From: Thiomargarita sp.
Lineage (GTDB): Bacteria; Pseudomonadota; Gammaproteobacteria; Beggiatoales; Beggiatoaceae
DNA length: 43,993 nt
Assembly: GCA_022729575.1 (NCBI GenBank)
Contig: DZAL01000015.1
Span: 6,079-50,071, forward strand
Direction: 5' to 3'
The position numbers and the translations under genes were made by a program. The notes beneath the pieces are model-generated. The model saw nothing but the letters and a program-made list of their open reading frames with translations. It had not been told where the DNA came from and did not search any database. Below, in pieces: positions 1 to 9,030 of this stretch (position 1 is the stretch's first letter; every line of letters starts with the position of its first letter).

Positions 1-100
1 TCCGCCGTAGTCTCAGATTTGACAACTCTCGAAGAGTTGTCAAATCTAAATCCGCCGTAGTCTCAGATTTGACAACTCTCGAAGAGTTGTCAAATCTAAA
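1..100. repeat. Two tandem TTGACAAC palindromes (50-bp unit)
   Basis: A 50-bp unit occurs twice with no change (1-50 and 51-100). Each unit holds a 33-bp near-perfect palindrome (15-47 and 65-97) built on TTGACAACTC and its complement. The same palindrome family recurs at 18643, 22660, 35348, 38494 and 43839. The array probably continues to the left of the window. It lies just past the stop of the minus-strand lipoprotein gene. There is no T-run beside the stems, so it does not look like a typical intrinsic terminator. Confidence 0.9.
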
Positions 101-106
101 TCCGCA

Positions 107-1897
107 TTACCGTTTCCCGCTCGCTTTAAATACCTCCAGTTCTTCGGCTTTTACTTTTAACAACAATGAACTACAGTTAGATTTTGGATCTTGTTTCGTC
201 ATGGAAAATGCTTCGAATAAAAATTTTAACGAGTGTTCTAACACCACTTGTTGGTTTTGAATCGAAGCGGCCTGAATGACGTTACTGGCTAAATATGATA
301 AATTGCTATTTTTGGGAAGAGCCATGGCCTCTTGACGAAAAGTTGATAAGTCATTAGCAGCTAAGGCTTTGCATAAAGCATTTAGTAGCGTCGACTCCGG
401 ATTACCGGAGCTGGAAACAGTCGTCGTCGTCGGATTCATCGTTGGTGACGGTAGCGCTGGAGGAGTTAGCAACGTTGGTGGAAGTAGGTCCGGTACTTTG
501 CTAGGAGGCAGGGGTACGAGTCTCGATTTGGCCACCGTAGGGGTGGTGACAGGACCGCTACGTGGCAGAGGAACTTTGGTGGGAAGAGGAACTTTGGTGG
601 CGACCGCGGCACCTGGAGTGGGTGCTTTCATGGATAAGCCAAAGGATGGTTCTCGCAAAGATTTTATGGTGGCTTCATACAATGGGCTGACTAATGAGGC
701 CGAGGTAGCAGGATTACCAGAAGAGGTGGTTACTGGGGCCGCCCCGGTATTTTTAGGAATGGGCACCACTGGAGTTACCGCCATAGACGGTGGAGCCACT
801 ATCACTGAGGCTGGAGCAGACGGTTTAGGCGGTGTGATGCTCACCGGTTTAGGGGTAGTCTTGGTACTCGCCAGTTTGGCCGGTGGGGTAGTAGCCGTTT
901 TGGTGGTGACTACTGGTGACGGTGATTTGGACTCAGCAATCGCCGGCTTGGCGGTAGCTACCTCTTTGGCTGGTGCCGCCGACTTCGGGGGTGTGATAGT
1001 CACCGGCTTAGAGCTAGTGTCGGTACTCGCAGGTTTGGTAGTAACCGTTTTGGTGGTGACGGCCGATAATGAGGTTTTGGGAGGAGCAGAGACTGCGGTC
1101 ACCACCGGCGCGGGTAATTTAGGCGGTTGTCGCTGATTATTTTGTGCAATAATGTCTCGTCCTTCAGGAATAATCGCTTGAATAAAGGTATTGATAACTT
1201 TAGGTGAAATGACATAGACCCAATCTGAACTGCCAGCGATTAGACCGACCAGGGCTTGACCGTGAAATACCGGCGCACCGGCATGACCGGCATCGATGTT
1301 ATTACCGGCAAAGAGTAAATTGTGGTTTTTGGTACTATTATAAGTGAGCGGCTCTGGCAACCAGGGTTTATCATTTTGCGGAAACCCTATGGTTAAAATG
1401 TCGGTGGTAGATTTGCTTAAGTTAATCTCATAGGACCAATACACAGGTACTGAAAAATTATTCCACTTGCCACTGTCAACTTTTAGCAGAGCTAAATTAG
1501 ATGATTCGTTGAGGTTAACCACTTTAGCGAGGTGGTCGCCATGATAAAAAATATTGACGCGAGGTTGTGGCAAATTTTTTACTAAATGTGCTAAAGTAAG
1601 AATATAAGCGGCATTATTTAAAGTCGCTATAATTACTCCGGCACCGTTACTTTTGCCATTTTTATCATACAGTTCTACCACTACTTTTTGTAGTGGCAAC
1701 AGGTCCTTCACGTCGAGTTTCAGAGGAGGTAACTTGGCCAAAGCGGTTAACGGTGCCGTGGTCGGTGCCGCTTTAGATTTTGGCGCAGCAGTAGCGGTTG
1801 CATGGGATTGAGGATGAGTTTCCGTGGTAGCACAGCTTGTTAGTTGGCTAATAATGAGTAGTAGTAAGCTAATTATAGTGGGTTGAGATAAGGTCAT
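107..1897 (-). CDS. Lipoprotein with degenerate trypsin-like (HtrA-type) domain and Pro/Thr-rich repeats
   Basis: A lipoprotein signal (hydrophobic stretch, then LTSC with Cys22) predicts attachment to a membrane facing the periplasm. Residues about 70-245 follow a trypsin/HtrA fold: GVII, YILTLAHLV, SSNLALLKV, ILTIGFPQ, then GHAGAPVF. The His is present (His104), but the usual Asp of DLALLK is Asn134 and the Ser of GNSGGP is Ala206, so the protein is probably not a protease. Residues about 260-500 are low-complexity Pro/Thr/Ala/Ser/Lys repeats, likely a disordered, wall-spanning linker. The last 100 residues are a helical domain I do not recognise. A good ribosome site (GGAGAAAATTA then ATG) supports the start. 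It may be a scaffold or binding protein; that role is inferred. Confidence 0.85.
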   Translation of the reverse strand: MTLSQPTIISLLLLIISQLTSCATTETHPQSHATATAAPKSKAAPTTAPLTALAKLPPLKLDVKDLLPLQKVVVELYDKNGKSNGAGVIIATLNNAAYILTLAHLVKNLPQPRVNIFYHGDHLAKVVNLNESSNLALLKVDSGKWNNFSVPVYWSYEINLSKSTTDILTIGFPQNDKPWLPEPLTYNSTKNHNLLFAGNNIDAGHAGAPVFHGQALVGLIAGSSDWVYVISPKVINTFIQAIIPEGRDIIAQNNQRQPPKLPAPVVTAVSAPPKTSLSAVTTKTVTTKPASTDTSSKPVTITPPKSAAPAKEVATAKPAIAESKSPSPVVTTKTATTPPAKLASTKTTPKPVSITPPKPSAPASVIVAPPSMAVTPVVPIPKNTGAAPVTTSSGNPATSASLVSPLYEATIKSLREPSFGLSMKAPTPGAAVATKVPLPTKVPLPRSGPVTTPTVAKSRLVPLPPSKVPDLLPPTLLTPPALPSPTMNPTTTTVSSSGNPESTLLNALCKALAANDLSTFRQEAMALPKNSNLSYLASNVIQAASIQNQQVVLEHSLKFLFEAFSMTKQDPKSNCSSLLLKVKAEELEVFKASGKR

Positions 1898-2122
1898 TAA
1901 TTTTCTCCGTTAACGCTAACATTTCAATGAAAACCCTAAGCCTTTAAAACACCTTTAGGGGGTTGGTCCCTCGATAAAAGAGGAGAGGATGGTAAAAACC
2001 CATTATATACTATATACTCTTTATTTTGCAAGTATAAATTTGGCTAAATTGGTAAAATAATCATAGATATTATTAAGTTAAACAAATATATATTTGACTC
2101 AATTTTCCTGCCACTCCTTAAA

Positions 2123-2632
2123 AAGCGTAATGCGTAGGGTGCGTTAGCGATAGCGTAACACACCCTTTTCAAAAAGTAAGTGAGAAAATAAGGAAGGAAA
2201 AGGTGCGTTACGGCACAAAAAGACGTGCCTAACGCACCCTACGCTTACTTAATGAGCGTAGTAATGCGTAGGGTGCGTTAGCGATAGTAACGCACCATTT
2301 TCAAAAAGTAAGTGAGAACATGAGGAAGGAAAAGGTGCGTTACGGCACAACAAGACGTGCCTAACGCACCCTACGCTTGCTTAACGAGCATAGTAATGCG
2401 TAGGGTGCGTTAGCGATAGCGTAACGCACCATTTTCAAAAAGTAAGTGAGAAAATGAGAAGGAAAAGGTGCGTTACGGCACAAAAAGACGTGCCTAACGC
2501 ACCCTACGCTTACTTAAAGAGCGTAGTAATGCGTAGGGTGCGTTAGCGATAGCGTAACGCACCATTCTCAACAAAGGAAAAGGTGCGTTACGGCACAAAA
2601 AGACGTGCCTAACGCATCCTACGTCTGCTATA
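2123..2632. repeat. Four-copy tandem repeat of about 133 bp, each with paired inverted arms
   Basis: The motif TGCGTAGGGTGCGTTAGCGA starts at 2131, 2265, 2397 and 2530, a period of 132-134 bp. Each unit holds the motif, a spacer rich in AAGTAAGTGAGAA, and a GTGCCTAACGCACCCTACGC arm that is the inverse of the first motif. The last unit lacks most of the spacer and runs through the stop region of cls at 2628. The gap 1898-2627 holds nothing else I can identify apart from AT-rich DNA at 1980-2100. Confidence 0.9.
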
Positions 2633-4067
2633 ACAATGGTGACAGTAGTCGCGATAATTTGATGGCGAGTTGTTGCCAAAACGAGTGCTCTTTCGTTTCA
2701 AACCGATTGACCAAGTGCGCCGCGGCAAAATCTGCCAATAACATGTTTGCCACTCCCTTGACTAAGGTCGGCTCTATCACAAAGGCCGTAACTTCAAAAT
2801 TCAGTTTGAAGGAGCGATTGTCTAAATTAACCGTACCAATACTGGCCATGACTTCATCGACTAAAATAACTTTTTGGTGCATAAAACCGGCATGGTAACG
2901 ATAAAGTTTGACTCCTACCGAGAGCATTTCACCATAATAAGAGTAAGAAGCTAATTGCACCAAACGATGGTCCGCCTTTTCTGGTATGAGAATGCGTACA
3001 TCCACGCCGCGTAGCGCCGCCATTTGTAATGCTACGACCAACACGTCGTCGGGTACAAAGTATGGACTGGCAATCCACAAACGTTGCTTGGCCGAGTTGA
3101 AAACGCTGACGAAGAATAAGGTGCAATTAGACATTTCATCCGCCGGGCCACTGGGTAAGATTAATACCGAAGCCTGGTGGTCAGCGTGGGTTTCGACCTC
3201 CCAACATAATTCAGGTAAATCGCCAACGGCCCAGTACCAGTCTTTAAGAAAAATGAGTTGAAGCTGTTGCACCGCGGGGCCTTGTAGCTGTAAATGAGTA
3301 TCTCGCCAATGGCCTATTTCTGGACACTTACCTAAATATTCATCCCCGATATTTAAACCGCCTACAAAAGCCGTTTTACCATCGATGACGACAATTTTTC
3401 GATGATTACGAAAGTTAACTTGAAAACGACTACTTTTATTGCTATGAAAAGCCGTTATCAACACTCCTCCTTCGTCTAATTCCTGTAAATATCTATCGGA
3501 CAAGTTGTGTGAGCCAATTTCATCATAGATAAAATAAACTTGAACTTGTTGTTGTACTTTTTTCAATAATGCGTTTTTGATTTCATTGCCAATCTCGTCA
3601 TCTCGTACTATATAAAATTGAATGAGGATATAATGAGTAGCTTGGGCAATGGCGGCTAAAATTTGTTGATAAGTTTGCTCACCATTAATCAATAGTTGAG
3701 CGAGATTGCCCGAAGTAAAAGTGACTCCTAAAAACTTGGCGGATTTTGGTAACAGTGTTAATGATTGAGGGAGATTTGCCGGAAAACGATTATTGATTTC
3801 ACAAAACGCCAGTTGAATAAAACGGTCATATTGTACATCTATGGTGCGATAAATTTCGGCATAACCACGAAAACGGTTGCCTCCCAGCATTAAATATAGC
3901 GGCACCGTAATATAGGGAAAAGTAACCAATGAAATCGCCCAAGCAATGGCACCTTGGGAAGAGCGAGCACTCATAATGGCATGAATGGCACCGATCAACC
4001 CTAGTAGTTCAATAAATAATAGTAAGGGTAAACTAACAAAATAATAACTTTCGGTAAAGAACATCAT
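2628..4067 (-). CDS. cls: Cardiolipin synthase (phospholipase D superfamily)
   Basis: Condenses two phosphatidylglycerol molecules into cardiolipin and glycerol at the inner membrane. The 479-residue length and layout fit ClsA-type enzymes: two N-terminal membrane helices (about residues 8-30 and 38-62), then two PLD domains. Both HKD motifs are intact: HRKIVVIDG at about residue 222, followed by GGLNIGDEY, and HQKVILVDE at about 397, followed by GTVNLDNRS. The final residues are encoded inside the last copy of the 133-bp repeat, so the natural C-terminus may have been altered by the repeat. The 5' end and upstream region are imperfectly duplicated upstream of the start (see the repeat at 4020-4280). 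No strong ribosome site is visible. Confidence 0.95.
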   Translation of the reverse strand: MMFFTESYYFVSLPLLLFIELLGLIGAIHAIMSARSSQGAIAWAISLVTFPYITVPLYLMLGGNRFRGYAEIYRTIDVQYDRFIQLAFCEINNRFPANLPQSLTLLPKSAKFLGVTFTSGNLAQLLINGEQTYQQILAAIAQATHYILIQFYIVRDDEIGNEIKNALLKKVQQQVQVYFIYDEIGSHNLSDRYLQELDEGGVLITAFHSNKSSRFQVNFRNHRKIVVIDGKTAFVGGLNIGDEYLGKCPEIGHWRDTHLQLQGPAVQQLQLIFLKDWYWAVGDLPELCWEVETHADHQASVLILPSGPADEMSNCTLFFVSVFNSAKQRLWIASPYFVPDDVLVVALQMAALRGVDVRILIPEKADHRLVQLASYSYYGEMLSVGVKLYRYHAGFMHQKVILVDEVMASIGTVNLDNRSFKLNFEVTAFVIEPTLVKGVANMLLADFAAAHLVNRFETKEHSFWQQLAIKLSRLLSPLL

Positions 4068-4280
4068 GGTAATGGTTGGTAAATGTCATTTTGGCGTGGC
4101 AAATTTATCTTAAAATGATTACGTTATCTAAATGAATTAACGAAATCATAACAAGGGTAAAAAATAATAGCTCTCGCTAAAAAACCTCTTGGTAATGATT
4201 GCAAAATTTCATTTTTGGCGTTGCGCTTGATTTATTTCAAAAGTAATCCCATTATCAAGATGAATTGACGAAATCATTAT
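4020..4280. repeat. Imperfect direct duplication of the cls 5' end and upstream DNA
   Basis: Segment 4022-4150 (first codons of cls plus upstream DNA) aligns with 4152-4280. Shared blocks include AAGGGTAAA, the pair TCGGTAAAGAAC / TCGCTAAAAAAC, GGTAATGRTTG, CATTTTGGCGT versus CATTTTTGGCGTT, and GATGAATTGACGAAATCAT versus AAATGAATTAACGAAATCAT. The distal copy has no open frame, so it is a decayed duplicate. The rest of the gap to 4487 is AT-rich and holds no feature I can support. Confidence 0.65.
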
Positions 4281-4487
4281 TTAAGGTTTAATATAGTTAG
4301 AATTTATGCAGTGGGTGTGATGCGATATGATATTTGATTATAAATCAATAGGTTATATATTTACTCACCTAAATACAGATAGTAATTATCAGTGATAAGT
4401 AGGAAAAATCCTCAAATTTTTAATGAATGAGGTTTTAAATTTTGAATTTAAGCTTAATTTTTACTTTCTATATTGTTACTTCAGATT

Positions 4488-5669
4488 ATGACAACGCAAA
4501 TTGTGAATAATACGCATTCTTTTGATTTACCACAATCGTGGGATCGATTATTTCCATTTTCGGCTAGATTGCTAGTGTGGGGATTGTTGTTTGGCATACT
4601 ATATATGTTTCGCTCCTTTTTCCCCCTAGTTTTCCTCACTTTTGTGTTTTCTTATATTCAAACTAATGGCGTTAATCGATTCGCCCCTTATCTCAAAAAC
4701 CGGACCCTGCGGGTGATTTTAGTTGGCATTGTATTTTTGAGTGCCATTGTGACGTTAAGCCTATTTTTGGCACCACGGGTAGCTACTCAAACTAAAGGTT
4801 TTGTTAGTCAATTTACCAGTTATGTCTATGTGATAGATTTAGAATTGTTAAAATTGACGGCTAAATATCCTTCGGTGTCTGAATTAGTGCCAAAAGCTAA
4901 AGATTTTCAGGCAAATGATAATGCCAATAATCATGATCCGAAAAAATGGCGTTTGGAATATTCGCCCAGCGTGTCCTTACTCAGCCAATTTTTTGGACTT
5001 GGGGAAGAAGTTTCCGGTCAGAAATTTCTGAAATTGCTACTAGACAATCTAGCTAATGTAGGGACCAGCGTGGCTTCCATGATGGTATCGATTATTGCCA
5101 CTTTTTTATTGGCACTCCTATTTTCATTTTTGATTGTGTTAGACTTACCCAAATTAACTGCCAGTATTGCCGAATTGGAACATACTAAATTACAATTTTT
5201 CTATGTGGAAGTGGCAGACAGCATCCGCGATTTTTGTCGAGTGCTTGGAGAAGCCTTTGAGGCACAATTCATCATCGCCATGGTCAACACCATATTGACC
5301 GCGATAGGGATAGTTTATCTACTAGACTTGGGAGAGCATGTAGCGTTTTTGTCAGTCATCGTGTTTTTAACCAGTTTTATTCCGGTGGCCGGCGTGTTTA
5401 TTAGTTCGATTCCTCTGTGTCTGATTGCATTGCAAATCTCAGGTTTTAATCTAATGCTGATGGCGATTTTGATGATTACCGTTATTCACATGATTGAGGC
5501 ATACGTCTTAAACCCAGAAATTTATGGTCATCGTTTGCGAATTAATCCGGTGATTGTTTTGATTATTATCACTATCGGGGGCAAATTATTTCACTTTTGG
5601 GGACTTATTTTAGGGGTACCGCTGTTTACTTACTTATTTGGTTATGCCATTCGATATCATGATAAATAA
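4488..5669 (+). CDS. AI-2E family transporter (PerM/YhhT-like membrane protein)
   Basis: A multi-pass inner-membrane protein of the AI-2E transporter (formerly UPF0118) family. Members move small molecules or ions (AI-2 export by TqsA, Na+/H+ exchange in some); the substrate here cannot be read from sequence. The architecture fits: two to three N-terminal helices, a soluble insert at about residues 100-170, then a conserved C-terminal helix bundle with FIPVAGVFISSIP and a LNPEIYGHRLRINPVIVL-type motif. A TTG start at 4473 is possible, but the ATG at 4488 gives MTTQIVNN and the usual length. Downstream is a short inverted repeat of the GGAGGGG type. Confidence 0.88.
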   Translation: MTTQIVNNTHSFDLPQSWDRLFPFSARLLVWGLLFGILYMFRSFFPLVFLTFVFSYIQTNGVNRFAPYLKNRTLRVILVGIVFLSAIVTLSLFLAPRVATQTKGFVSQFTSYVYVIDLELLKLTAKYPSVSELVPKAKDFQANDNANNHDPKKWRLEYSPSVSLLSQFFGLGEEVSGQKFLKLLLDNLANVGTSVASMMVSIIATFLLALLFSFLIVLDLPKLTASIAELEHTKLQFFYVEVADSIRDFCRVLGEAFEAQFIIAMVNTILTAIGIVYLLDLGEHVAFLSVIVFLTSFIPVAGVFISSIPLCLIALQISGFNLMLMAILMITVIHMIEAYVLNPEIYGHRLRINPVIVLIIITIGGKLFHFWGLILGVPLFTYLFGYAIRYHDK

Positions 5670-5705
5670 AGGCGGTGAGGAGAAAGATAATGACCAAGGT
5701 GTATA

Positions 5706-5762
5706 GGACTTACACCCCTCTTTTTCCTCCCCTTACTCAAGGAGGGGTAGGAGGTGTTTAAC
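5706..5762. repeat. Short inverted repeat, CCCCTCCTT-type
   Basis: CACCCCTC, then CTCCCCTTACTCAAGGAGGGG and GGAGGTG, form nested inverted arms. This resembles the core of the L-family elements at 15533, 18435, 25074 and 26534 but lacks their outer ends. It sits between two converging genes. Confidence 0.6.
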
Positions 5763-5872
5763 ATACTGATAATTAGGAAGCACACTATAGTAGTAGTAAT
5801 AACACAGTATCGATGCTATCGATGCTGGCGAAAGCATTGAGTTATTGAGTTATCGCTTTACCATTCATTTAT

Positions 5873-6397
5873 TTACCAGCCGCGCCAAGTCTTCATAATT
5901 TGTTGGACGTAACGCTCAGTTTCACGAATGCGTGGGATCCGGCCTAAGCGAGCGACACGAGTTTCACCACTGTTATAGGCGGCTAATGCTAATTCCACAT
6001 CATTAAATCGTCGGAGTAACTTACTTAGATAATAAGCACCACAATGAAGATTATGCTCCGGTTCAATTAATACTCTGGTATCCAAACCACATTCCGATTT
6101 ACCAGTATAAGGCATAATTTGAGTCAATCCCAAGGCGCCCTTACTGGAGATTGCATAAGGATTCCAGGCGGATTCCTGAGTAATTAAAGCATGAAACAAT
6201 CGCTTATCAATACCATACTTGTAGGCAACTTGACTGGCTAAATTATGCAGTTTGTAAGCGACAGTACGACTAGCAGGAGCCAATGGCACCGCAATCGGTT
6301 TATTCGGCAATTTCGCCGGTGGATTACTCGAACAAGCAGTAAGTACAGAAAAAATAATAAAACTTAGCGTGAAAATATGAAGTTTTATGTTAATCAT
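5873..6397 (-). CDS. Lytic transglycosylase lipoprotein (SLT domain)
   Basis: Cleaves the MurNAc-GlcNAc bond of peptidoglycan to give 1,6-anhydro products, acting from the membrane into the periplasm. The start at 6397 gives MINIKLHIFT, a hydrophobic stretch and the lipobox LTAC (Cys22); starting at 6448 would put a polar tail in front of the signal. The SLT core covers about residues 48-170: ALITQESAWNP with catalytic Glu75, SKGALGLTQIMP, HCGAYYLSKLL, and LALAAYNSGE. At 174 residues it is a minimal single-domain enzyme. It stands alone, convergent with the AI-2E family gene. Confidence 0.9.
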   Translation of the reverse strand: MINIKLHIFTLSFIIFSVLTACSSNPPAKLPNKPIAVPLAPASRTVAYKLHNLASQVAYKYGIDKRLFHALITQESAWNPYAISSKGALGLTQIMPYTGKSECGLDTRVLIEPEHNLHCGAYYLSKLLRRFNDVELALAAYNSGETRVARLGRIPRIRETERYVQQIMKTWRGW

Positions 6398-7361
6398 GGT
6401 TGTGATACCACACTTATTAAAATCTCCTGAAACAGTGGTTTTAGGCATTATGTTTAAATTATGGTGAAAGTCGTCGACACCCTCTTCACTCTCTCCTCTT
6501 TGTAAAATTAAAATTTGATTGAAAATTTTTAAGCAACACGTATAAACTAAGTAAACAATGATTTCATATCATAATATCTATATCGCCATATCACCATCAC
6601 TTAAGATTTTTCAACAGACCAAATAGTTGTTAAAACGAGGGCATATCAATAACGACAGTGAGTAATAAATCAAGCGATTTGGTTGGATTTAACTAATATT
6701 ACAACTGGAAAGGCAAAAAAAGTACCTGACTTTTATTTGTGTTTTTATTTTTAGAAAATTTAAAAAATAAATTAAAGTATTCTTGTATTTTATAACCGTT
6801 TGCGGTATAATACAAAATTAATTTTAAATTAATTCTGCTAATCTTTTCATTAAGATGACAAAAAAAATTGATAGAGTCAAGCACACTCTATAACTCTTTG
6901 TTATTTATAGTGTTATATAAAGTGTCAATAAATATTCTATAAATTTAGAATTAATTTATTTTTAATGATGATAACTTATGGTCTTTTATTGAAATAGTCT
7001 TTTATTGAAGAAGTTAGGAGTTGTTTATAAATTTATAAAAATTATTTATCTTTTTTGAAATGATTACCCTTGGTAGTCACTGATTATTGATTATAGTAGG
7101 GGGACACCTCAGTAATAAGCTCTTAATTGTCATTTTCCGTCTGAATCTTAATTTGCTTAATTCACATAATTCAATTAATTTATTGTTTTGCTTAAGTTGA
7201 TTTTTTAAGCCACTGAATCAGGGAAAAGATAAAAAAAAGAAATTGACCGTCTAAACTTTAGAAAGAAGTGACTGTCATACCAGCTATGAAAAGTGCCATT
7301 TATAAGTTAAACTTTGCACAAGTTGCCTCACCACTTAAATTAAATTAAGGAGTAAACAACA
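6398..7361. other. Long AT-rich intergenic region upstream of the HTH gene
   Basis: About 960 bp with no credible gene. A 61-codon frame at 6699-6884 (minus) is low-complexity (Lys, Asn, Phe, Leu) and has no good ribosome site. The direct repeat GTCTTTTATTGAA occurs twice near 6980-7010. The far side ends with the ribosome site of the HTH gene. The regulatory content is unknown. Confidence 0.5.
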
Positions 7362-7754
7362 ATGAATCACACGATGAGCAATGAAAGAGAAGTGGCGGAA
7401 GTCATCCATGACGGCGCTAAAACAGGACGAGACGAAATAACGTCATTACATGAATTTGTTTCCACCGGAGTTGACATCAAAGCTATACGAGAGAAAATCG
7501 GTTTGTCACATACTACAGCTCAAGAAATGCCCACCATTCGTCAGTTTGTTCAAACAGGTGCTGATATCAAGGCCATTCGAGAAAAAGTTGGTCTGTCTCA
7601 ACGAGAGTTTGCCGCTTTATTATGTATTAGTAAACGCACTTTGGAAGGTTGGGAGCAAGGACATCGGACCTTGAATGGTCCTGCACGGGCCTTGTTGACT
7701 ATCTTCAAAAATGATCCTGAAGGCGCAGTCAAGGCATTGCACGGTAATAAATAA
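7362..7754 (+). CDS. HTH (XRE/NadS-like) DNA-binding protein with internal duplication
   Basis: The C-terminal half (about residues 65-130) is a helix-turn-helix of the NadS/HigA-like antitoxin type: DIKAIREKVGLSQREFA, LLCISKRTLEGWEQG, then GPARALL. The preceding half repeats the entry segment (residues about 29-54, EFVSTGVDIKAIREKIGLS), which matches residues 59-85 (QFVQTGADIKAIREKVGLS). The first copy breaks off before the recognition helix. The ribosome site AAGGAG supports the start. Family members usually pair with a RelE/HigB-like toxin, but neither side has one. It could be an orphan antitoxin or a stand-alone repressor. Confidence 0.85.
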   Translation: MNHTMSNEREVAEVIHDGAKTGRDEITSLHEFVSTGVDIKAIREKIGLSHTTAQEMPTIRQFVQTGADIKAIREKVGLSQREFAALLCISKRTLEGWEQGHRTLNGPARALLTIFKNDPEGAVKALHGNK

Positions 7755-8380
7755 TCTTCCTGGAGAAAGTATTTATTTGATCATTTTATTTCCCCCAACA
7801 CCAGTTAAATTCAGCCTCCTTCTCCTCGATTAAGTAAGAAGGGTGTGGTTACCAGTCAATATCCTTGTTGTTAAGTAAACCAAAACACGTTTGAGATCAA
7901 TGTTTGGTCCAAAACGTGTTTTGGACTCCGATTATTCCTAGGTCAAACCTAACAAATCTTCGATACCATCTCCTCCATTGCTTTCCTCTGAATCTCCTTG
8001 GTGGCCATACCAAACCGATGGAGGTGTTTTTATAAAACATCATCGAGTTAATCCTTATCGAGTTAATCTTTGGACTCGAGGTTCAAGTTAGGAACCACCA
8101 ATAAATAGATGGTCCATTTTGGTAGGGGCAATTACAACTCGAGGTTCAAGTTATTTGGTTTTCCTCTCCCCAGCGGGATGGAAAAATCTAAATAACTCAT
8201 TACAACTATTTGATTATTAAATAATTTTATTATACTATGGGGAAGGAGAAACCACGCCGATTTAGTAATCGGTCCGAGGTAAGATTTTCGATAGTGAGGA
8301 AACGTTTGGCCAGACCTACGAGGTCTCAAAGACCTCGTAGATCTCACTTCATGAACACTTTACTTTCACTACCCAAGGAG

Positions 8381-8466
8381 CAGTTCCTCCAAACCAATGG
8401 AGGTGTTAACATTCAATGAGTTATCAACGGTTAAGGTTTCCTAAACCTTAAAGGTTTAGGAAACCT
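8381..8466. mobile_element. Decayed remnant of the M8 (8-bp TSD) element
   Basis: From 8381 the sequence matches one end of the intact copy at 10883-11082 read in reverse: TTCCTCCAAACCAATGGAGG, then ATTCAATGAGTTATCAACGG, then a palindrome GGTTTCCTAAACC/GGTTTAGGAAACC. The outer GGTAGTCCC has mutated to GCAGTTCC, and no second end or target duplication is recognisable, so this is a truncated copy. Confidence 0.65.
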
Positions 8467-8493
8467 AGAAACCGCCAAAGTTCCCTAAACTCG

Positions 8494-8554
8494 TAGGGAG
8501 AGGGGCGAAAGAACATACGAGAAAATTTCTGCTTCAGTACTTACTTTTGGAGAA
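8494..8554. repeat. D-family repeat, partial copy
   Basis: GGGAGAGGGGCGAAAGAACA, then TACGAGAAAATTTCTGCTTC and AGTACTTA, is the reverse complement of the left end of the element at 38624-38733. Only one end is present here. Confidence 0.75.
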
Positions 8555-8586
8555 GTGTGCAAATCAAGTTTGAGAAGTGAAAATTT

Positions 8587-8787
8587 TTAGCCGCCACCAA
8601 TGGCTTGAACAATTTCAATTTTATCGCCGGTTTTGAGAATATAAGTGTCAAACTGTCCTCTGGGAACAATATTGAGATTGACTTCGACCGCTAACCGCTT
8701 ATTTTCTAAATTTAATTGTTTAATTAAAGCGGCAACAGTGCAATGGTCAGTCAATGACTGAGTGTCTCCATTCAAGAGAATGTGCAT
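8587..8787 (-). CDS. thiS: Sulfur carrier protein ThiS
   Basis: Ubiquitin-like carrier that holds sulfur as a C-terminal thiocarboxylate for building the thiazole ring of thiamine. The start at 8787 gives MHILLNGDTQ and a 66-residue protein, the normal size; upstream codons in the same frame encode a non-family extension. The diagnostic features are the beta-grasp pattern and the C-terminal IVQAIGGG tail, which must be adenylated by ThiF before sulfur transfer. The usual partner thiG is not beside it; a tRNA gene lies on its 5' side. No strong ribosome site is seen. Confidence 0.92.
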   Translation of the reverse strand: MHILLNGDTQSLTDHCTVAALIKQLNLENKRLAVEVNLNIVPRGQFDTYILKTGDKIEIVQAIGGG

Positions 8788-8984
8788 GGTGAGTGTAATT
8801 AGTGACGTAGTTAGGTAAATTGTTACAATATTGTAATAACCTGAGATTGGCAAGTTCAAAAAAGTATATGAGAATCGCACCCGACTAGCTAAAACTAAAA
8901 AACTGGTTTAAACAGCAACTTATAATCGTTAACATTATAAATAAAATTAGCTATACGAAAATAGTTTAGCGTTTTATTTCGTGC

Positions 8985-9013
8985 TTGACTTTAGTTTTGA
9001 AATATTTTATAGT
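8985..9013 (+). promoter_or_regulatory. Sigma-70 promoter of tRNA-Gly
   Basis: TTGACT at 8985-8990 and TATAGT at 9008-9013 are separated by exactly 17 bp. Transcription would start near 9020, about 10 bases before the mature tRNA. The spacing and position make this the best promoter in the window. Confidence 0.75.
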
Positions 9014-9030
9014 TTTGAATCTATTTTCAG

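Larger units (their letters stand above)
7755..8586. other. Intergenic region made of decayed repeats
   Basis: No credible gene. Visible structure: an inverted repeat CCAAAACACGTTT (7880-7892) with AAACGTGTTTTGG (7912-7924); the direct repeat CTCGAGGTTCAAGTTA near 8074 and 8139; a hairpin CTACGAGGTC/GACCTCGTAG at 8316-8340; a decayed M8-type element at about 8381-8466; and a D-type end at 8494-8554. A GATGGAGGTGTTTTTATAAAA stretch near 8018 may be another worn M8 end. Confidence 0.6.

Noticed and set aside
369..1136. 255-codon open frame on the plus strand, Gly/Val-rich
   Set aside because: It is the mirror of the Pro/Thr/Ala repeat linker of the minus-strand lipoprotein. Codon bias of the repeats keeps it open; there is no ribosome site or family match.
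6699..6884. 61-codon frame as a toxin partner for the HTH gene
   Set aside because: Low-complexity AT-rich translation, opposite strand, more than 470 bp away, and no toxin motif or ribosome site.
8132..8347. 71-codon minus-strand frame
   Set aside because: It runs across decayed repeats and a hairpin, with no ribosome site and an Arg/Ser-rich translation typical of repeat DNA.
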